A DNA stretch of 19,737 nucleotides from JASFEQ01 sp050122535 (GCA_050122535.1 JASFIT010000029.1:1-19737), one strand, 5' to 3'; positions 1 through 7,459 are shown, counted from the first letter of the stretch. Notes: generated by a model from the sequence alone, not told the origin. Translations and numbers: made by a program.

Positions 1-1
1 G

Positions 2-430
2 CACGAATGAAAAATCGCCCGCCACACCCTCCGGACCTATTTCCCCAGAGAATACTCCCAGAATGACGTCATGGTCCTTTTTTATTTGTGCCACATGGGG
101 GACCAAGACCTGTTCGCTGTTGGCAGAGAATGCGCCATGATAGGGCATGCTGCCGGGTAAATCCTTGAAAGCCTTAAAGGGCTCAAGTTGGATCGGTTCA
201 TGGTTCACATGGGTTGCATAAAGGGAGACGAGGAGAGCCTTGGGACCCGTTTCCGGTCTGCCGTACATTGTTATTTTCTCTGGCTCCAGGGAGCAATCCT
301 GTCCGAAGGCCCTGAAAAGAAATGCGTTGTCTTCCCTGTCTGCAGGAAGCGCCTTCTCCAGGTTCTCTTGTGGATCTGCGTAGATCCTTGTGAGATTCTC
401 CTGTATGATTTTTTCATAATTGGAAGTCAT
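2..430 (-). CDS. DUF3786 family protein, 3' part missing (partial)
   Basis: The minus strand is open from an ATG at 430 to the window edge (143 codons, no stop), so the C-terminus lies outside. The product starts MTSNYEKIIQENLTRIYAD and contains FKDLPGSMPYHGAFSANSEQ at about residues 88-107, which I recognise as the hallmark block of DUF3786, a family common in Desulfobacterota and some Clostridia. The family's function is unknown, and no cofactor motif is visible in the part present. It lies 107 bp downstream of the deacetylase gene on the same strand and could be cotranscribed with it. No strong Shine-Dalgarno precedes the ATG. The reading frame is secure; the family assignment is from memory of the conserved block and is fairly sure. 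Confidence 0.72.
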   Translation of the reverse strand, partial: MTSNYEKIIQENLTRIYADPQENLEKALPADREDNAFLFRAFGQDCSLEPEKITMYGRPETGPKALLVSLYATHVNHEPIQLEPFKAFKDLPGSMPYHGAFSANSEQVLVPHVAQIKKDHDVILGVFSGEIGPEGVAGDFSFV

Positions 431-537
431 GAGCAATTATTTACATGAATTTTGAAACTGATTCAAGTCCGGGTTTCATCAGCAGGCGTGTTGGAATGAA
501 GGCGTGATGGTTTGGAAAGTGATTTTGATACACAAGG

Positions 538-1311
538 CTACAGAACTTGGGATATGGGTACAAAAGAGAGATAAGGTGGGTAATTATGGTTTAAAAAGAT
601 CTTGAGGGCCCTTGCGGTTTCGGGGAATGGGTGGCCGATCCCGATCGCACGGCCATGTCTCAAGGCAATTCTTTTGAGTTTGTGGAGCTGAGACAGGATG
701 GCTGATTCTTCAAGACGGTTATCCAGGAAGATATCCCGTCGGGCCGTTGTGACTTCAAGTGATTTAGCTGTCCTGTACCCCTTGGAACGGTTTGTGGTGA
801 GACTGTCCACGAAAAAGAGGTCTTTACATTTGATGACTTCAAGGACTTCACTCATTTCCCTTTGACAGGCCGTAAACCTGGAACCCATATGGTTGTTGAC
901 CCCGACCGCAAAAGGCACACGGGAAATGTTTTCCTCCATCGTTTCCGCGATTCTCTTTACGCCGTCACCCACATAAAGAGCGCCAGGACCTGGGTCAAAA
1001 GCGGACTGGGCAGGTTCCATAGGTTGGTGGAGCATGATTTCATGGCCTTGGTTGTGAATCTCAAGAGCCAAGTTGTGGGTTTTCGGAAGTCGCGGCAAAA
1101 TGGCAAAGGTCATGGGAACGCCAAGTTCCAAGAATGGTCTTGCATGGCAGAAGGCCACCCCAATGTCGTCAATGATCAGGACGATACGGGGTTGAAAGGA
1201 AGGACCGTTTTCAGGCCCTTGAGAGGCAAGGGCCTTAGAGAAAGCATTGAGCCCAAAGAGACTTCCCACCAGAAAGGAGGCACTCTTTAACAAAAAGTTC
1301 CTACGATCCAT
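538..1311 (-). CDS. YibQ-type divergent polysaccharide deacetylase, exported
   Basis: This 257-residue protein matches the divergent polysaccharide deacetylase family (DUF610/PF04748), a NodB-like barrel. Landmarks: IIDDIG at 46-51, GHEIMLHQPMEP at 89-100, NNHMGS at 139-144, VDS at 168-170, DNR at 197-199 and IGHP at 225-228. The acidic pair and the histidines are where metal ligands and catalytic residues sit in this fold. The N-terminus carries RRNFLLK at 3-9, a hydrophobic stretch and ALAS near 27-30, which resembles a twin-arginine signal with a signal peptidase I site, so a periplasmic role on peptidoglycan or another glycan is likely. AAGGA lies about 7 nt before the ATG. It follows the glycosylglycerate cluster but is separated from it by a terminator, so it probably has its own promoter. 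The substrate is unknown. Confidence 0.88.
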   Translation of the reverse strand: MDRRNFLLKSASFLVGSLFGLNAFSKALASQGPENGPSFQPRIVLIIDDIGVAFCHARPFLELGVPMTFAILPRLPKTHNLALEIHNQGHEIMLHQPMEPAQSAFDPGPGALYVGDGVKRIAETMEENISRVPFAVGVNNHMGSRFTACQREMSEVLEVIKCKDLFFVDSLTTNRSKGYRTAKSLEVTTARRDIFLDNRLEESAILSQLHKLKRIALRHGRAIGIGHPFPETARALKIFLNHNYPPYLSFVPISQVL

Positions 1312-1380
1312 GGACGGTTCCTTTTTTGAGCTATGGCTTTACGCTCTCAACGAAAGCCGTACAGGGTTACGGGAAGAATG

Positions 1381-1429
1381 AGAAAGAAAAGACCGCAATT
1401 TTGCGCTGCTAATACAACAAATTGCGGTC
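1381..1429 (-). terminator. Intrinsic terminator after the glycosylglycerate operon
   Basis: A perfect 11-bp inverted repeat (GACCGCAATTT at 1391-1401 against AAATTGCGGTC at 1419-1429) encloses a 17-nt loop. Read on the minus strand, the stem is followed at once by TTTTCTTTCT, the U-rich tail expected of a Rho-independent terminator. It lies 284 bp downstream of the last gene of the leftward three-gene unit and upstream of the deacetylase, so it would separate the two transcripts. Confidence 0.65.
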
Positions 1430-1518
1430 GAAGTCAAGGAAAAACACAATATGTTGTGTAAAATGGGATTTGAAGGAATGCTCTTTTTGGGGGTGAAAAG
1501 GTGTGAAAGGGTGGCGGA

Positions 1519-1594
1519 AAAGTGCCTAAGGTAACTTCAAGTGACTAGAGTGAGCTAAAATGTCTAAAGTGATCTAAAGTGAGCTAAAATGCCC
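1519..1594. repeat. AAAGTG mini-repeat array, copy 1
   Basis: About seven degenerate units of the form AAAGTG + 2-4 nt + CT follow one another, for example AAAATGTCT, AAAGTGATCT and AAAGTGAGCT at 1557-1585. The left end is more decayed. The period is 9-10 bp, close to one helical turn. An isolated copy, AAGCTAAAGTGAGCC, lies at 1689-1703. The same word recurs in three other gaps of this window (7413-7459, 8753-8796, 12031-12147), never inside a gene. Confidence 0.8.
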
Positions 1595-1712
1595 CGGTGT
1601 CGCCTGTTCTGATAGAATACTGGAGCATGGCCAAGTAGTGCAGGACGAATGACCTAAGAGAGTTGCTCAGAAATAGCTATGGCGGGCAAGCTAAAGTGAG
1701 CCAATGACAACA

Positions 1713-2930
1713 TTACTTCTTTTTCCATCGTTGAACCAGATAGGGTTTGGTCATTTCAAAGGTCATGCAATCCTCTTCAATGGCGTCTTCGGCCTGCCGG
1801 GTAGACATCCTTTTGGTCCTTTTTACAAATGAGAAAGTTCTTCCGAAATAGAGGGGAATAAGGGAGTCCATCATCAGATCCAGGTCACATGCAGAGTCTC
1901 GATATGCTATGGTTAAGTCATATAGTATCCGTGCCCATAGATCGGTGGGGAAGGCGAATACCCTATCCTTCATATCTTTCATCTCTAAGAGCTTCTTGTA
2001 CACATCCGTAGAGAGTACTTTCTCCCATACTTCCATATACTGCTCGAAGCCGTTATGAAACTTTTGAAAGAGCTTGTCCGTATCCACATCCACTTTTGGA
2101 GGCATCTCCACCTCACCGAGACCAAACCCATAAATGGAAGTGGGCTTGCTATACTTCACGTTGACCCAAAATGATTTAAAGTGTTTCATCATGGAAAAAA
2201 TGGTCCCCACCACTTGTCTGAACATGGGGCCCAGATCCGCTCCCGGATCTTTGGGCCGATGAATCTTGGGCCTTCCCATAAAAGATTGGCAGACATGGAT
2301 CCCTTCATTAATAGCGAGGGTGGTCATCCAGATGTCAATTCCAAAATTGGCGATCGCTTCATCCCATATGGGGCTTTTCAGATAGACCTTAGCCAGATCG
2401 CCAGCGAAGCCGAAGTCTCCTCCGATAGGCTGCCGTACTCTCCTCCCGTAGAGGGCTCTTGACAGGGGATAGGCGATCCCATTGGTTATGGTGCCATCAT
2501 ATTTATGTCTCACATAAAGAGGGGCCACAAAGGAAAAGTCACTAAAGAGAGGTTCTGCCAGGTGTTTTATCCACTCAGGCGTGATGCTCTTCAAGTCGGC
2601 GTCCACCACTGCAACGGCCTTTGCCCTAAGATCAACCACCTTCTGGAAAAGGTTCTTGAAATTATTCCCCTTCCCTTTCACGCCTGGGGGCGTGGAAATA
2701 TAGATCTTAGGAACTTCTGTAGGCGTATCTAAGAAGGCCTGCTTTGTGTTATCAGGTGAATTGTTATCGCAGTTGATAATGACAGAGCGTTTGTCGGGAA
2801 AATATTTGACCAGGCCTTCGCTGGCCATTTGGGTGGGGAAGCTGATGGAATCTGCCTCTTTGTAAGAGGGGATACATACGACCACATCTACCTTTTGGAT
2901 GTTTTCCTTGTTAACCTCACTCTCGAACAT
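1713..2930 (-). CDS. Glycosyltransferase, glucosyl-3-phosphoglycerate/mannosylglycerate synthase-like
   Basis: A cytosolic GT-A fold glycosyltransferase of about 405 residues. Counting from the upstream ATG at 2948, VDVVVCIPSYKEAD (20-33) is the nucleotide-binding start of the fold, VVDADL (114-119) carries the DXD metal/sugar-nucleotide motif, and RQPIGGDFGF (172-181) plus FGIDIWMTTLAINEG (202-216) and a following His230 resemble the acceptor region of mannosylglycerate synthase-type enzymes. I start it at 2930 because GGAGGA lies 11 nt upstream, while the ATG at 2948 has no Shine-Dalgarno and sits just behind a hairpin. It is the third gene of the unit, after a second glycosyltransferase and a phosphatase. 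The likely reaction is transfer of glucose or mannose to 3-phosphoglycerate, glycerate or glucosylglycerate; donor and acceptor cannot be read from the sequence. Confidence 0.8.
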   Translation of the reverse strand: MFESEVNKENIQKVDVVVCIPSYKEADSISFPTQMASEGLVKYFPDKRSVIINCDNNSPDNTKQAFLDTPTEVPKIYISTPPGVKGKGNNFKNLFQKVVDLRAKAVAVVDADLKSITPEWIKHLAEPLFSDFSFVAPLYVRHKYDGTITNGIAYPLSRALYGRRVRQPIGGDFGFAGDLAKVYLKSPIWDEAIANFGIDIWMTTLAINEGIHVCQSFMGRPKIHRPKDPGADLGPMFRQVVGTIFSMMKHFKSFWVNVKYSKPTSIYGFGLGEVEMPPKVDVDTDKLFQKFHNGFEQYMEVWEKVLSTDVYKKLLEMKDMKDRVFAFPTDLWARILYDLTIAYRDSACDLDLMMDSLIPLYFGRTFSFVKRTKRMSTRQAEDAIEEDCMTFEMTKPYLVQRWKKK

Positions 2931-2957
2931 GTTGGGAAAGTCCTCCATTCAAATGGA

Positions 2958-2974
2958 TTGGGGCTACGCCCCAA
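2958..2974. other. Short perfect hairpin in the leader of the glycosyltransferase gene
   Basis: TTGGGGC at 2958-2964 pairs with GCCCCAA at 2968-2974 around a 3-nt loop. In the leftward transcript it sits between the phosphatase stop and the downstream glycosyltransferase start, 28 nt before the preferred ATG (2930) and 10 nt before the alternative ATG (2948). No U-tract follows, so it is not a typical terminator; it could tune translation or processing of the downstream gene. Confidence 0.45.
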
Positions 2975-3033
2975 CGCACCACAATTACTAGTCTCGGCTG
3001 AAAATTCACAATGCCAGGAAGTCAAAATCAACC

Positions 3034-3888
3034 TTATTTAGCAGTCTGTTTGTGTAACAAGTCTAGGACTGCGGCATTCCAACCCCTCGGTCCCTTCTCT
3101 TTCGTAATTTGCAGACCATGAATCAAGTCCTGAAGTTCCGGAAACTGACGCGAAGAACGAATCAACACGGGGTGATTCACCTTTTCAAGCATACTGAAAT
3201 CATTGGGGCTGTCCCCAAGAGCCATCGTCACAACGTGAGAATGATGTTCGCCATACCATGCCACAAGCTTCTCAACAGATACGCCTTTGTCGTTTTTTCC
3301 GTGAAGGTGATAGAAACGTCCTCCTCTGGTGACGCTGAGGGCTCTTTGCTTCGCAGCATCATATAGGGCATCAGGCTCTTTCTCCCCCTCTTCCACGAGA
3401 AGGAAGGGTTCATCATATTCTCTCAGGGATGCCAGACGAGAGGACTCCAGATCCAGTCCTGTGAGATGAGAGATCTCTTCGAGGGGCATATCTGAAAAGC
3501 CTCGAATCTTCCACCCCAGTTCGTCTCGGATCTCTCGAAGGGACTTGACCAACAGATCATAAGGCCAACCGAGAGACCATTTCCACAGACCGTCCTCAAG
3601 AACCGCATCAGGGGGAACCGGATGAGATCCCTCTTCAGGGAAAAAGATTCCTCCACCATTTTCAGAGATAAACGGAGAGGTCAATCCCAATTCATGTCGA
3701 AGAACGTCCATCTCTGCTCTGGTCTTGCTGGAGACCAGGACAAGAGGCACTTGAAGCTGCTTGCAGAGATTCAAAGCAGGTTCCGCCTCTTTCCACTCAT
3801 AGGTGTCGTGATCAAGCAGTGTACCATCAAGATCAGAAAATATCACAACAAAGGAGACAAGGGGTTTAGGAGAAACGCCTTTTTTCAT
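3034..3888 (-). CDS. Mannosyl/glucosyl-3-phosphoglycerate phosphatase-like HAD hydrolase
   Basis: This 284-residue protein belongs to the HAD-IIB (Cof-type) phosphatases and is closest in pattern to mannosyl-3-phosphoglycerate phosphatase (MpgP/YedP). Motif I is SDLDGTLLD with Asp19 and Asp21 as nucleophile and acid/base. Motif II is the LVSSKTRAEM segment at 51-60, GGRFYHLHGKNDKG lies in the region of motif III, and motif IV is GDSPNDFSML. ENGGG near 76-80 is typical of the subfamily. The expected reaction is dephosphorylation of a glycosyl-3-phosphoglycerate to the free glycosylglycerate, a compatible solute. Its start overlaps the end of the upstream glycosyltransferase gene by 23 bp, which implies translational coupling and supports the shared pathway. 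The exact sugar is not determinable from sequence alone. Confidence 0.86.
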   Translation of the reverse strand: MKKGVSPKPLVSFVVIFSDLDGTLLDHDTYEWKEAEPALNLCKQLQVPLVLVSSKTRAEMDVLRHELGLTSPFISENGGGIFFPEEGSHPVPPDAVLEDGLWKWSLGWPYDLLVKSLREIRDELGWKIRGFSDMPLEEISHLTGLDLESSRLASLREYDEPFLLVEEGEKEPDALYDAAKQRALSVTRGGRFYHLHGKNDKGVSVEKLVAWYGEHHSHVVTMALGDSPNDFSMLEKVNHPVLIRSSRQFPELQDLIHGLQITKEKGPRGWNAAVLDLLHKQTAK

Positions 3889-5230
3889 TCTCGACCACTT
3901 CGATCAAATCATAGAAGATTCGAGGCAGCTTATTAGAGACCCGCTCCCAGGATACTGTTGTGGGTGTCTCAAAGACACTCTGTTCCGTTTTTCTTTCCAC
4001 CGAGAGGATCGCTTCTGCGAGGCCATTTTCCAAGAATGGCTTGAACTCTGGATAGGAATTGACAAACCGCAAAAACCTCTCTGTGATTCTGTAAGGGGAG
4101 GTGAGCAACTCACCGGCACGGAGAATGGAATTTCGGAAGACATTTCTGATAAGATTTTCTTCGGCCTCCCTGTCATAGGTCAGGTTGCTGAAACTGGCAT
4201 CATCAGAATATTTCTTGATCTGCTCTTCCGCCACACCCTGATAAGTGATAGTCAGGTCCCTGAAGAACGTGTCAGAGATTTCCAGCCCCTCTTCTATGAC
4301 CAGGGCATTCATCAAGGTGGTTACGATATCCACAGCCATACGATTGAGCCCCTTGCTCTGGTCTTGTTCGGAGACCTCTTGATGTTTATGGTCGAAGGGC
4401 GCCTCGGAAAACATGACTTGAGCCGGGGCTGAGGCCTTTCGATAGACCTCTATCAACGTAAATATCTCCACGCCCCAGTTGGTTGCAAATCGCATCTTTT
4501 TCAACAGGTCCACATGAAAGGCCACCTCACCAGAAAGCTGGTAATGAAATCCCAGCAAGAAATCAATCAGACGCAACATCTTTTCTTCTCTACTCTCGGT
4601 GAACTTCCTGTTGAGCGCAAGGAGAAGGGGATCAAGGAGAAGCCGTTTGACTCTACCGTACAAAGCCCTTTCCTTGAGGCGGGCGTAGTAGGCCTTCGAG
4701 AAATCGTAACCCAAGGTCACAACGGGATAAAAAAGGCGGTCTAGGTGCACCCGTTTGAATGTCCTGATATCCGCATCGATGAGTCCTATGGATTCTGCTC
4801 CCAGGGCGATGGCGATGCCAAAGCCAAGAAACATATTTTTGCCCTTGCCAGGTTCCTGGATATTGAAGCCAGCCTCGTTCAGCTGGTCGTAGATGTTACT
4901 AAAGCCGGGTCCATCGTTCCACTGAATCAAGTGATTTCTGATCCCGTACTCCTTAAGGAGATCCCGCAATATAAAAGCCTCTTCTTGGGAAGCCTTGTCC
5001 AGGCCGAAGATGATCTGAGAAATATATGTGGTAGCCTTCAATTGTCTCAGGATATTCTCAAACACGGGAAGATTATCTCCATCCGTATACTCGCTGGCGA
5101 GGAGTGGAATAATCAATACCGTCTTCTTCCACTTGGAATGGAGCCTGAGCTGGGTTCTCAAATGCTTCCGGTCCTGCTTGAGTATGTGGAATGTGGTCAG
5201 CTGGATGCGATTTTGTGAGAAATTAGAGAT
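3866..5230 (-). CDS. Glycosyltransferase of the glycosylglycerate pathway, probable ATC start
   Basis: A GT-A family glycosyltransferase of about 454 residues. Counted from the TTG at 5161, the visible motifs are SQIIFGLDKA (about 48-57), WNDGPG, EPGKGKNMF, the DXD motif in GLIDADIRTF, LSGEVAFHVDLLKKMRFATNWGVEIF (split here only by its length) and DHKHQ. These match a family found beside MpgP-like phosphatases and glucosylglycerate genes. The only in-frame standard start is TTG at 5161, but the frame stays open and homologous upstream: SNFSQNRIQLTTFH aligns with the family's usual N-terminus (of type MADFFQNG...TLH). Its initiator position falls on ATC at 5228-5230, with GGAGG 7 nt upstream; ATT at 5231-5233 is the alternative. 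It is the first gene of the unit and overlaps the phosphatase gene by 23 bp. The role is inferred: glycosyl transfer to a glycerate-type acceptor. Confidence 0.82.
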   Translation of the reverse strand: MSNFSQNRIQLTTFHILKQDRKHLRTQLRLHSKWKKTVLIIPLLASEYTDGDNLPVFENILRQLKATTYISQIIFGLDKASQEEAFILRDLLKEYGIRNHLIQWNDGPGFSNIYDQLNEAGFNIQEPGKGKNMFLGFGIAIALGAESIGLIDADIRTFKRVHLDRLFYPVVTLGYDFSKAYYARLKERALYGRVKRLLLDPLLLALNRKFTESREEKMLRLIDFLLGFHYQLSGEVAFHVDLLKKMRFATNWGVEIFTLIEVYRKASAPAQVMFSEAPFDHKHQEVSEQDQSKGLNRMAVDIVTTLMNALVIEEGLEISDTFFRDLTITYQGVAEEQIKKYSDDASFSNLTYDREAEENLIRNVFRNSILRAGELLTSPYRITERFLRFVNSYPEFKPFLENGLAEAILSVERKTEQSVFETPTTVSWERVSNKLPRIFYDLIEVVENEKRRFS

Positions 5231-5264
5231 AATCTCACCTCCACTTTTATTCTATCCGGTTGGA

Positions 5265-5293
5265 AAACTAAAGAAAACCTCGCTAATTGTCAA
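5265..5293 (-). promoter_or_regulatory. Candidate sigma-70 promoter of the glycosylglycerate operon
   Basis: On the minus strand a perfect -35 TTGACA (5293-5288) is followed after 17 bp by TAGTTT (5270-5265), a weak -10 matching three of six consensus bases. It lies about 35 bp upstream of the proposed ATC start and just ahead of the GGAGG ribosome site. Spacing and position are right; the -10 is poor. Confidence 0.4.
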
Positions 5294-5421
5294 CTTCCTC
5301 TAGCAATCATCAAAAATTCAATCCCCTTGGACGCTTCAGGAGTCATAGGGATGAGCTGAGAGAAAGATAAGATGAGGGACGGTATGGAGAGTTTTTCAGA
5401 TAATTAGATAAGTATCGGGGT

Positions 5422-6450
5422 TCAAAACAATTTCTTCTGAATAGATTCCACGTCATCTCCCATCTTAAGACCGAAGTGCTGATAGGCCCTTTTTGTAGCC
5501 ACTCGTCCTCTTGGCGTTCGCTTTATGTATCCCCTCTGGATGAGAAAGGGTTCGTAGACATCCTCAAGGGTGTCTTTCTCCTCACAGACCGCGGTTGAGA
5601 GGGTATCCAGACCGATAGGGCCTCCATTGAATTTTTCTATAATGGTCAACATGATATGGCGGTCCATTTTGTCCAGGCCCTGTTCATCCACGTTCAACAT
5701 ATCCAAGGCCTGCACGGCCACATCGCGAGTAATAACGCCTTCGGCCTCAACCTGGGCGTAATCTCGAACCCTTCTGAGGATTCTGTTGGCGACCCGCGGT
5801 GTTCCCCTTGATCTCTTGGCGATCTCATGGGCGCCCTTATCATTGATGGGGATTTCCAACAGCTCAGCTGAGCGCACCACAATCTTCTCTAGATCTTCTG
5901 GCTGGTAGAAATCCACCCTCAAGATGACGCCAAAACGCTCTCTAAGGGGTGGTGTCAAAAGACCGGCTCTGGTCGTCGCACCCACCAGAGTGAATGGCGG
6001 GAGAGGGATCTTCATGGTACGGGCTGAAGGACCCTGCCCAATGATAATATCGAGTTGAAAGTCCTCCATGGCTGGATATAGGACCTCTTCCACCACGCGG
6101 TTGAGACGATGGACCTCATCAATGAAAAGGACATCCCTGGGGTCAAGGCTGGTGAGGATGGCCGCTAGATCCCCCGCTCTTTCCAGCACCGGACCCGAGG
6201 TCCCTTTGATATTCACCTCCAGCTCATTGGCAATGATGTGGGCGAGGGAGGTTTTGCCCAATCCCGGACTACCGTGAAAAAGGACGTGATCCAAGGCGTC
6301 GGCACGTCCTCTGGCCGCCTCAATAAATACCCTGAGGTTTCGTTTCAGATCTTCCTGGCCCACGTACTCATCCAGACTCCTGGGCCTCAAGCTTACTTCT
6401 GACGGAATCTCATCTGGTTCAGGTTTCGGGTCTATGACGCTGTCTTTCAT
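5422..6450 (-). CDS. ruvB: Holliday junction branch migration DNA helicase RuvB
   Basis: RuvB is the hexameric AAA+ motor that, loaded by RuvA, drives branch migration of Holliday junctions in recombinational repair. The 342-residue product is full length. Visible features: the RuvB signature LRPRSLDEYVGQ at 21-32, Walker A GSPGLGKTS at 60-68, Walker B with Asp111-Glu112 (LFIDEVHR), sensor 1 at GATTRAG (157-163), the arginine finger in PPLRERFG (Arg170), and the winged-helix C-terminus with GPIGLDTLS and EPFLIQRGYIKRTPRGR. It is the last gene of the yebC-ruvC-ruvA-ruvB series. It is separated from ruvA by a 352-bp gap holding a foldback element, which is unusual because ruvA and ruvB are generally tightly spaced. 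Only a weak ribosome site precedes the ATG. Confidence 0.98.
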   Translation of the reverse strand: MKDSVIDPKPEPDEIPSEVSLRPRSLDEYVGQEDLKRNLRVFIEAARGRADALDHVLFHGSPGLGKTSLAHIIANELEVNIKGTSGPVLERAGDLAAILTSLDPRDVLFIDEVHRLNRVVEEVLYPAMEDFQLDIIIGQGPSARTMKIPLPPFTLVGATTRAGLLTPPLRERFGVILRVDFYQPEDLEKIVVRSAELLEIPINDKGAHEIAKRSRGTPRVANRILRRVRDYAQVEAEGVITRDVAVQALDMLNVDEQGLDKMDRHIMLTIIEKFNGGPIGLDTLSTAVCEEKDTLEDVYEPFLIQRGYIKRTPRGRVATKRAYQHFGLKMGDDVESIQKKLF

Positions 6451-6802
6451 GAACTGTCCGTCTCTCGTTAATGCGGATTTTCCGGCAATGCGAATCTTTT
6501 CAAGGTGATATCTATTTTGCTTCTTGCCGGTGGTCTGATCTTTGAGGGTTTAAGATAGTTTTGCCGAAAAATAAGGGGACATTCTGCGATATTTTCACGG
6601 GCGTAAACCCTCAAAGATCAGACCACTGCGGAGTTTGGGTGGAACTCTTTCTGAGATATCACCTTTCAAAGACCCGCATCACCTCCGAATAAGCTAGTTC
6701 AAATGTCAACGCTATTGGGGGCTACCCATTAGCTGCGGTTGTCCGTTGCTATTCTTTTTTCAACTGAACACCAACAACCCACCACTGACTCACGCAGCAA
6801 GT
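6451..6802. other. Expanded ruvA-ruvB spacer without genes
   Basis: There is no coding frame. The half nearer ruvB is taken by the foldback element at 6502-6665. The remainder, 6666-6802, shows no repeat word or promoter I can defend. The gap lies inside what is normally a compact operon, so the spacer is best explained by insertion. Confidence 0.55.
6502..6665. repeat. Foldback (MITE/REP-like) element between ruvA and ruvB
   Basis: Two nested inverted repeats share one centre. The inner arms are perfect over 23 bp (6530-6552 against 6604-6626; left arm begins GTGGTCTGATCTTTGAGGGT). The outer arms are perfect over 12 bp (AAGGTGATATCT at 6502-6513 against AGATATCACCTT at 6654-6665). The 51-nt inner spacer contains AATAAGGGGACATTCTG, a type of motif I associate with REP elements mobilised by tyrosine (Y1) transposases. 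There is no open frame. It would form a long hairpin in either strand and, if transcribed, in the ruvA-ruvB message. Confidence 0.75.
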
Positions 6803-7408
6803 CTACCCCGCAAGCAGTCTCAGGGCCTCCTTGATCAGGTTTTCCAAACTAAAACGTTCTGCACTATTCAGTGCTTTCTCTGCAGCCCTTTTGGCTGATT
6901 TTGCTGGATAACCCAGATTCAGCAAGGCCGAAAGGGCATCATCAAACACCTTTTTATCCTCATCGGTAACAATTTTAGCGGGCGGCGCCTCTAAATCACC
7001 CCGTACGCCCAAGGCCTTATCCCTCAACTCAAGCGCGATTCTTTCGGCCATTTTTTTCCCCACACCTGGAATAGACCGCAATCTCAGGGCATCTCCGTGC
7101 GCCATGGCCTCCAGCAGATCGTCCGGACCAATCCCGGAGAGGATGTTAATGGCCAACTTAGGGCCTATCCCTGAGACAGATATCAACATCAAGAAAATGT
7201 CTTTTTCAAGCAGGGTTTTAAAGCCAAAAAGGATAAGGGCATCCTCTCTCACATGGGTATAGATATGAAGGCCCACCCTTTCATTTCTATCCGGTAGCCC
7301 ATAAAAGGTGGAGAAGGGGACAAAAACTTCATAGCCGATGCCAGCGTTTTCGACAATCACAGACTGGGTCGATTTCTGTAGCAAAATACCGTTCAGGTGA
7401 GCGATCAT
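6803..7408 (-). CDS. ruvA: Holliday junction branch migration protein RuvA
   Basis: RuvA binds the four-way junction as a tetramer and recruits RuvB. The start is set at MIAHLNG (ATG at 7408), the family's standard N-terminus, giving 201 residues; the frame stays open upstream, but that part only translates the intergenic mini-repeat. Residues 1-65 form the OB domain. Two helix-hairpin-helix motifs follow (around SVSGIGPKLA, 77-86, and RSIPGVGKKMAERIALELRD, 111-130), and the C-terminal RuvB-contact domain occupies about 150-201 (LNLGYPAKSAKRAAEKAL). The repeat array 7413-7459 abuts the start codon and takes the place where a ribosome site should be, so the only candidate site is within repeat sequence (AGGCA). 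The gene is 73 bp downstream of ruvC. Confidence 0.97.
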   Translation of the reverse strand: MIAHLNGILLQKSTQSVIVENAGIGYEVFVPFSTFYGLPDRNERVGLHIYTHVREDALILFGFKTLLEKDIFLMLISVSGIGPKLAINILSGIGPDDLLEAMAHGDALRLRSIPGVGKKMAERIALELRDKALGVRGDLEAPPAKIVTDEDKKVFDDALSALLNLGYPAKSAKRAAEKALNSAERFSLENLIKEALRLLAG

Positions 7409-7412
7409 GATC

Positions 7413-7459
7413 AAAGTGCCTAAAATGCCTAAAGGGCCCAAAGTGAACTAAAGTTGCCC
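7413..7459. repeat. AAAGTG mini-repeat array, copy 2, at the ruvA start
   Basis: Five units follow without gaps: AAAGTGCCT (7413), AAAATGCCT (7422), AAAGGGCCC (7431), AAAGTGAACT (7440) and AAAGTTGCCC (7450). The first unit ends 4 bp before the ruvA ATG in the transcript, so the array covers the position of the Shine-Dalgarno site. On the message strand the units read AGGCACTTT, so AGGCA or AGGCATTT may serve as a poor ribosome site. Confidence 0.85.

Larger units (their letters stand above)
1312..1712. other. Gene-free stretch of about 400 bp with terminator and mini-repeats
   Basis: No plausible coding frame is seen. The stretch holds the terminator of the leftward glycosyltransferase operon (1381-1429), an AAAGTG mini-repeat array (1519-1594) and a stray copy of the repeat word (1689-1703) next to the stop codon of the glycosyltransferase gene. 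Presumably it also holds the promoter of the deacetylase gene, but I could not pick out a convincing one. Confidence 0.6.

Noticed and set aside
862..1290. 142-codon open frame on the plus strand
   Set aside because: Antisense shadow of the deacetylase gene with a random-looking composition and no ribosome site.
3866..5161. TTG at 5161 as the true start of the glycosyltransferase gene
   Set aside because: The TTG has no good ribosome site at proper spacing, and the family-conserved N-terminal block is encoded upstream of it behind a strong GGAGG; ATC at 5230 is preferred.
5231..5421. Remnant gene between the glycosyltransferase operon and ruvB
   Set aside because: No frame of useful length or recognisable domain on either strand; only a candidate promoter for the leftward operon is visible.
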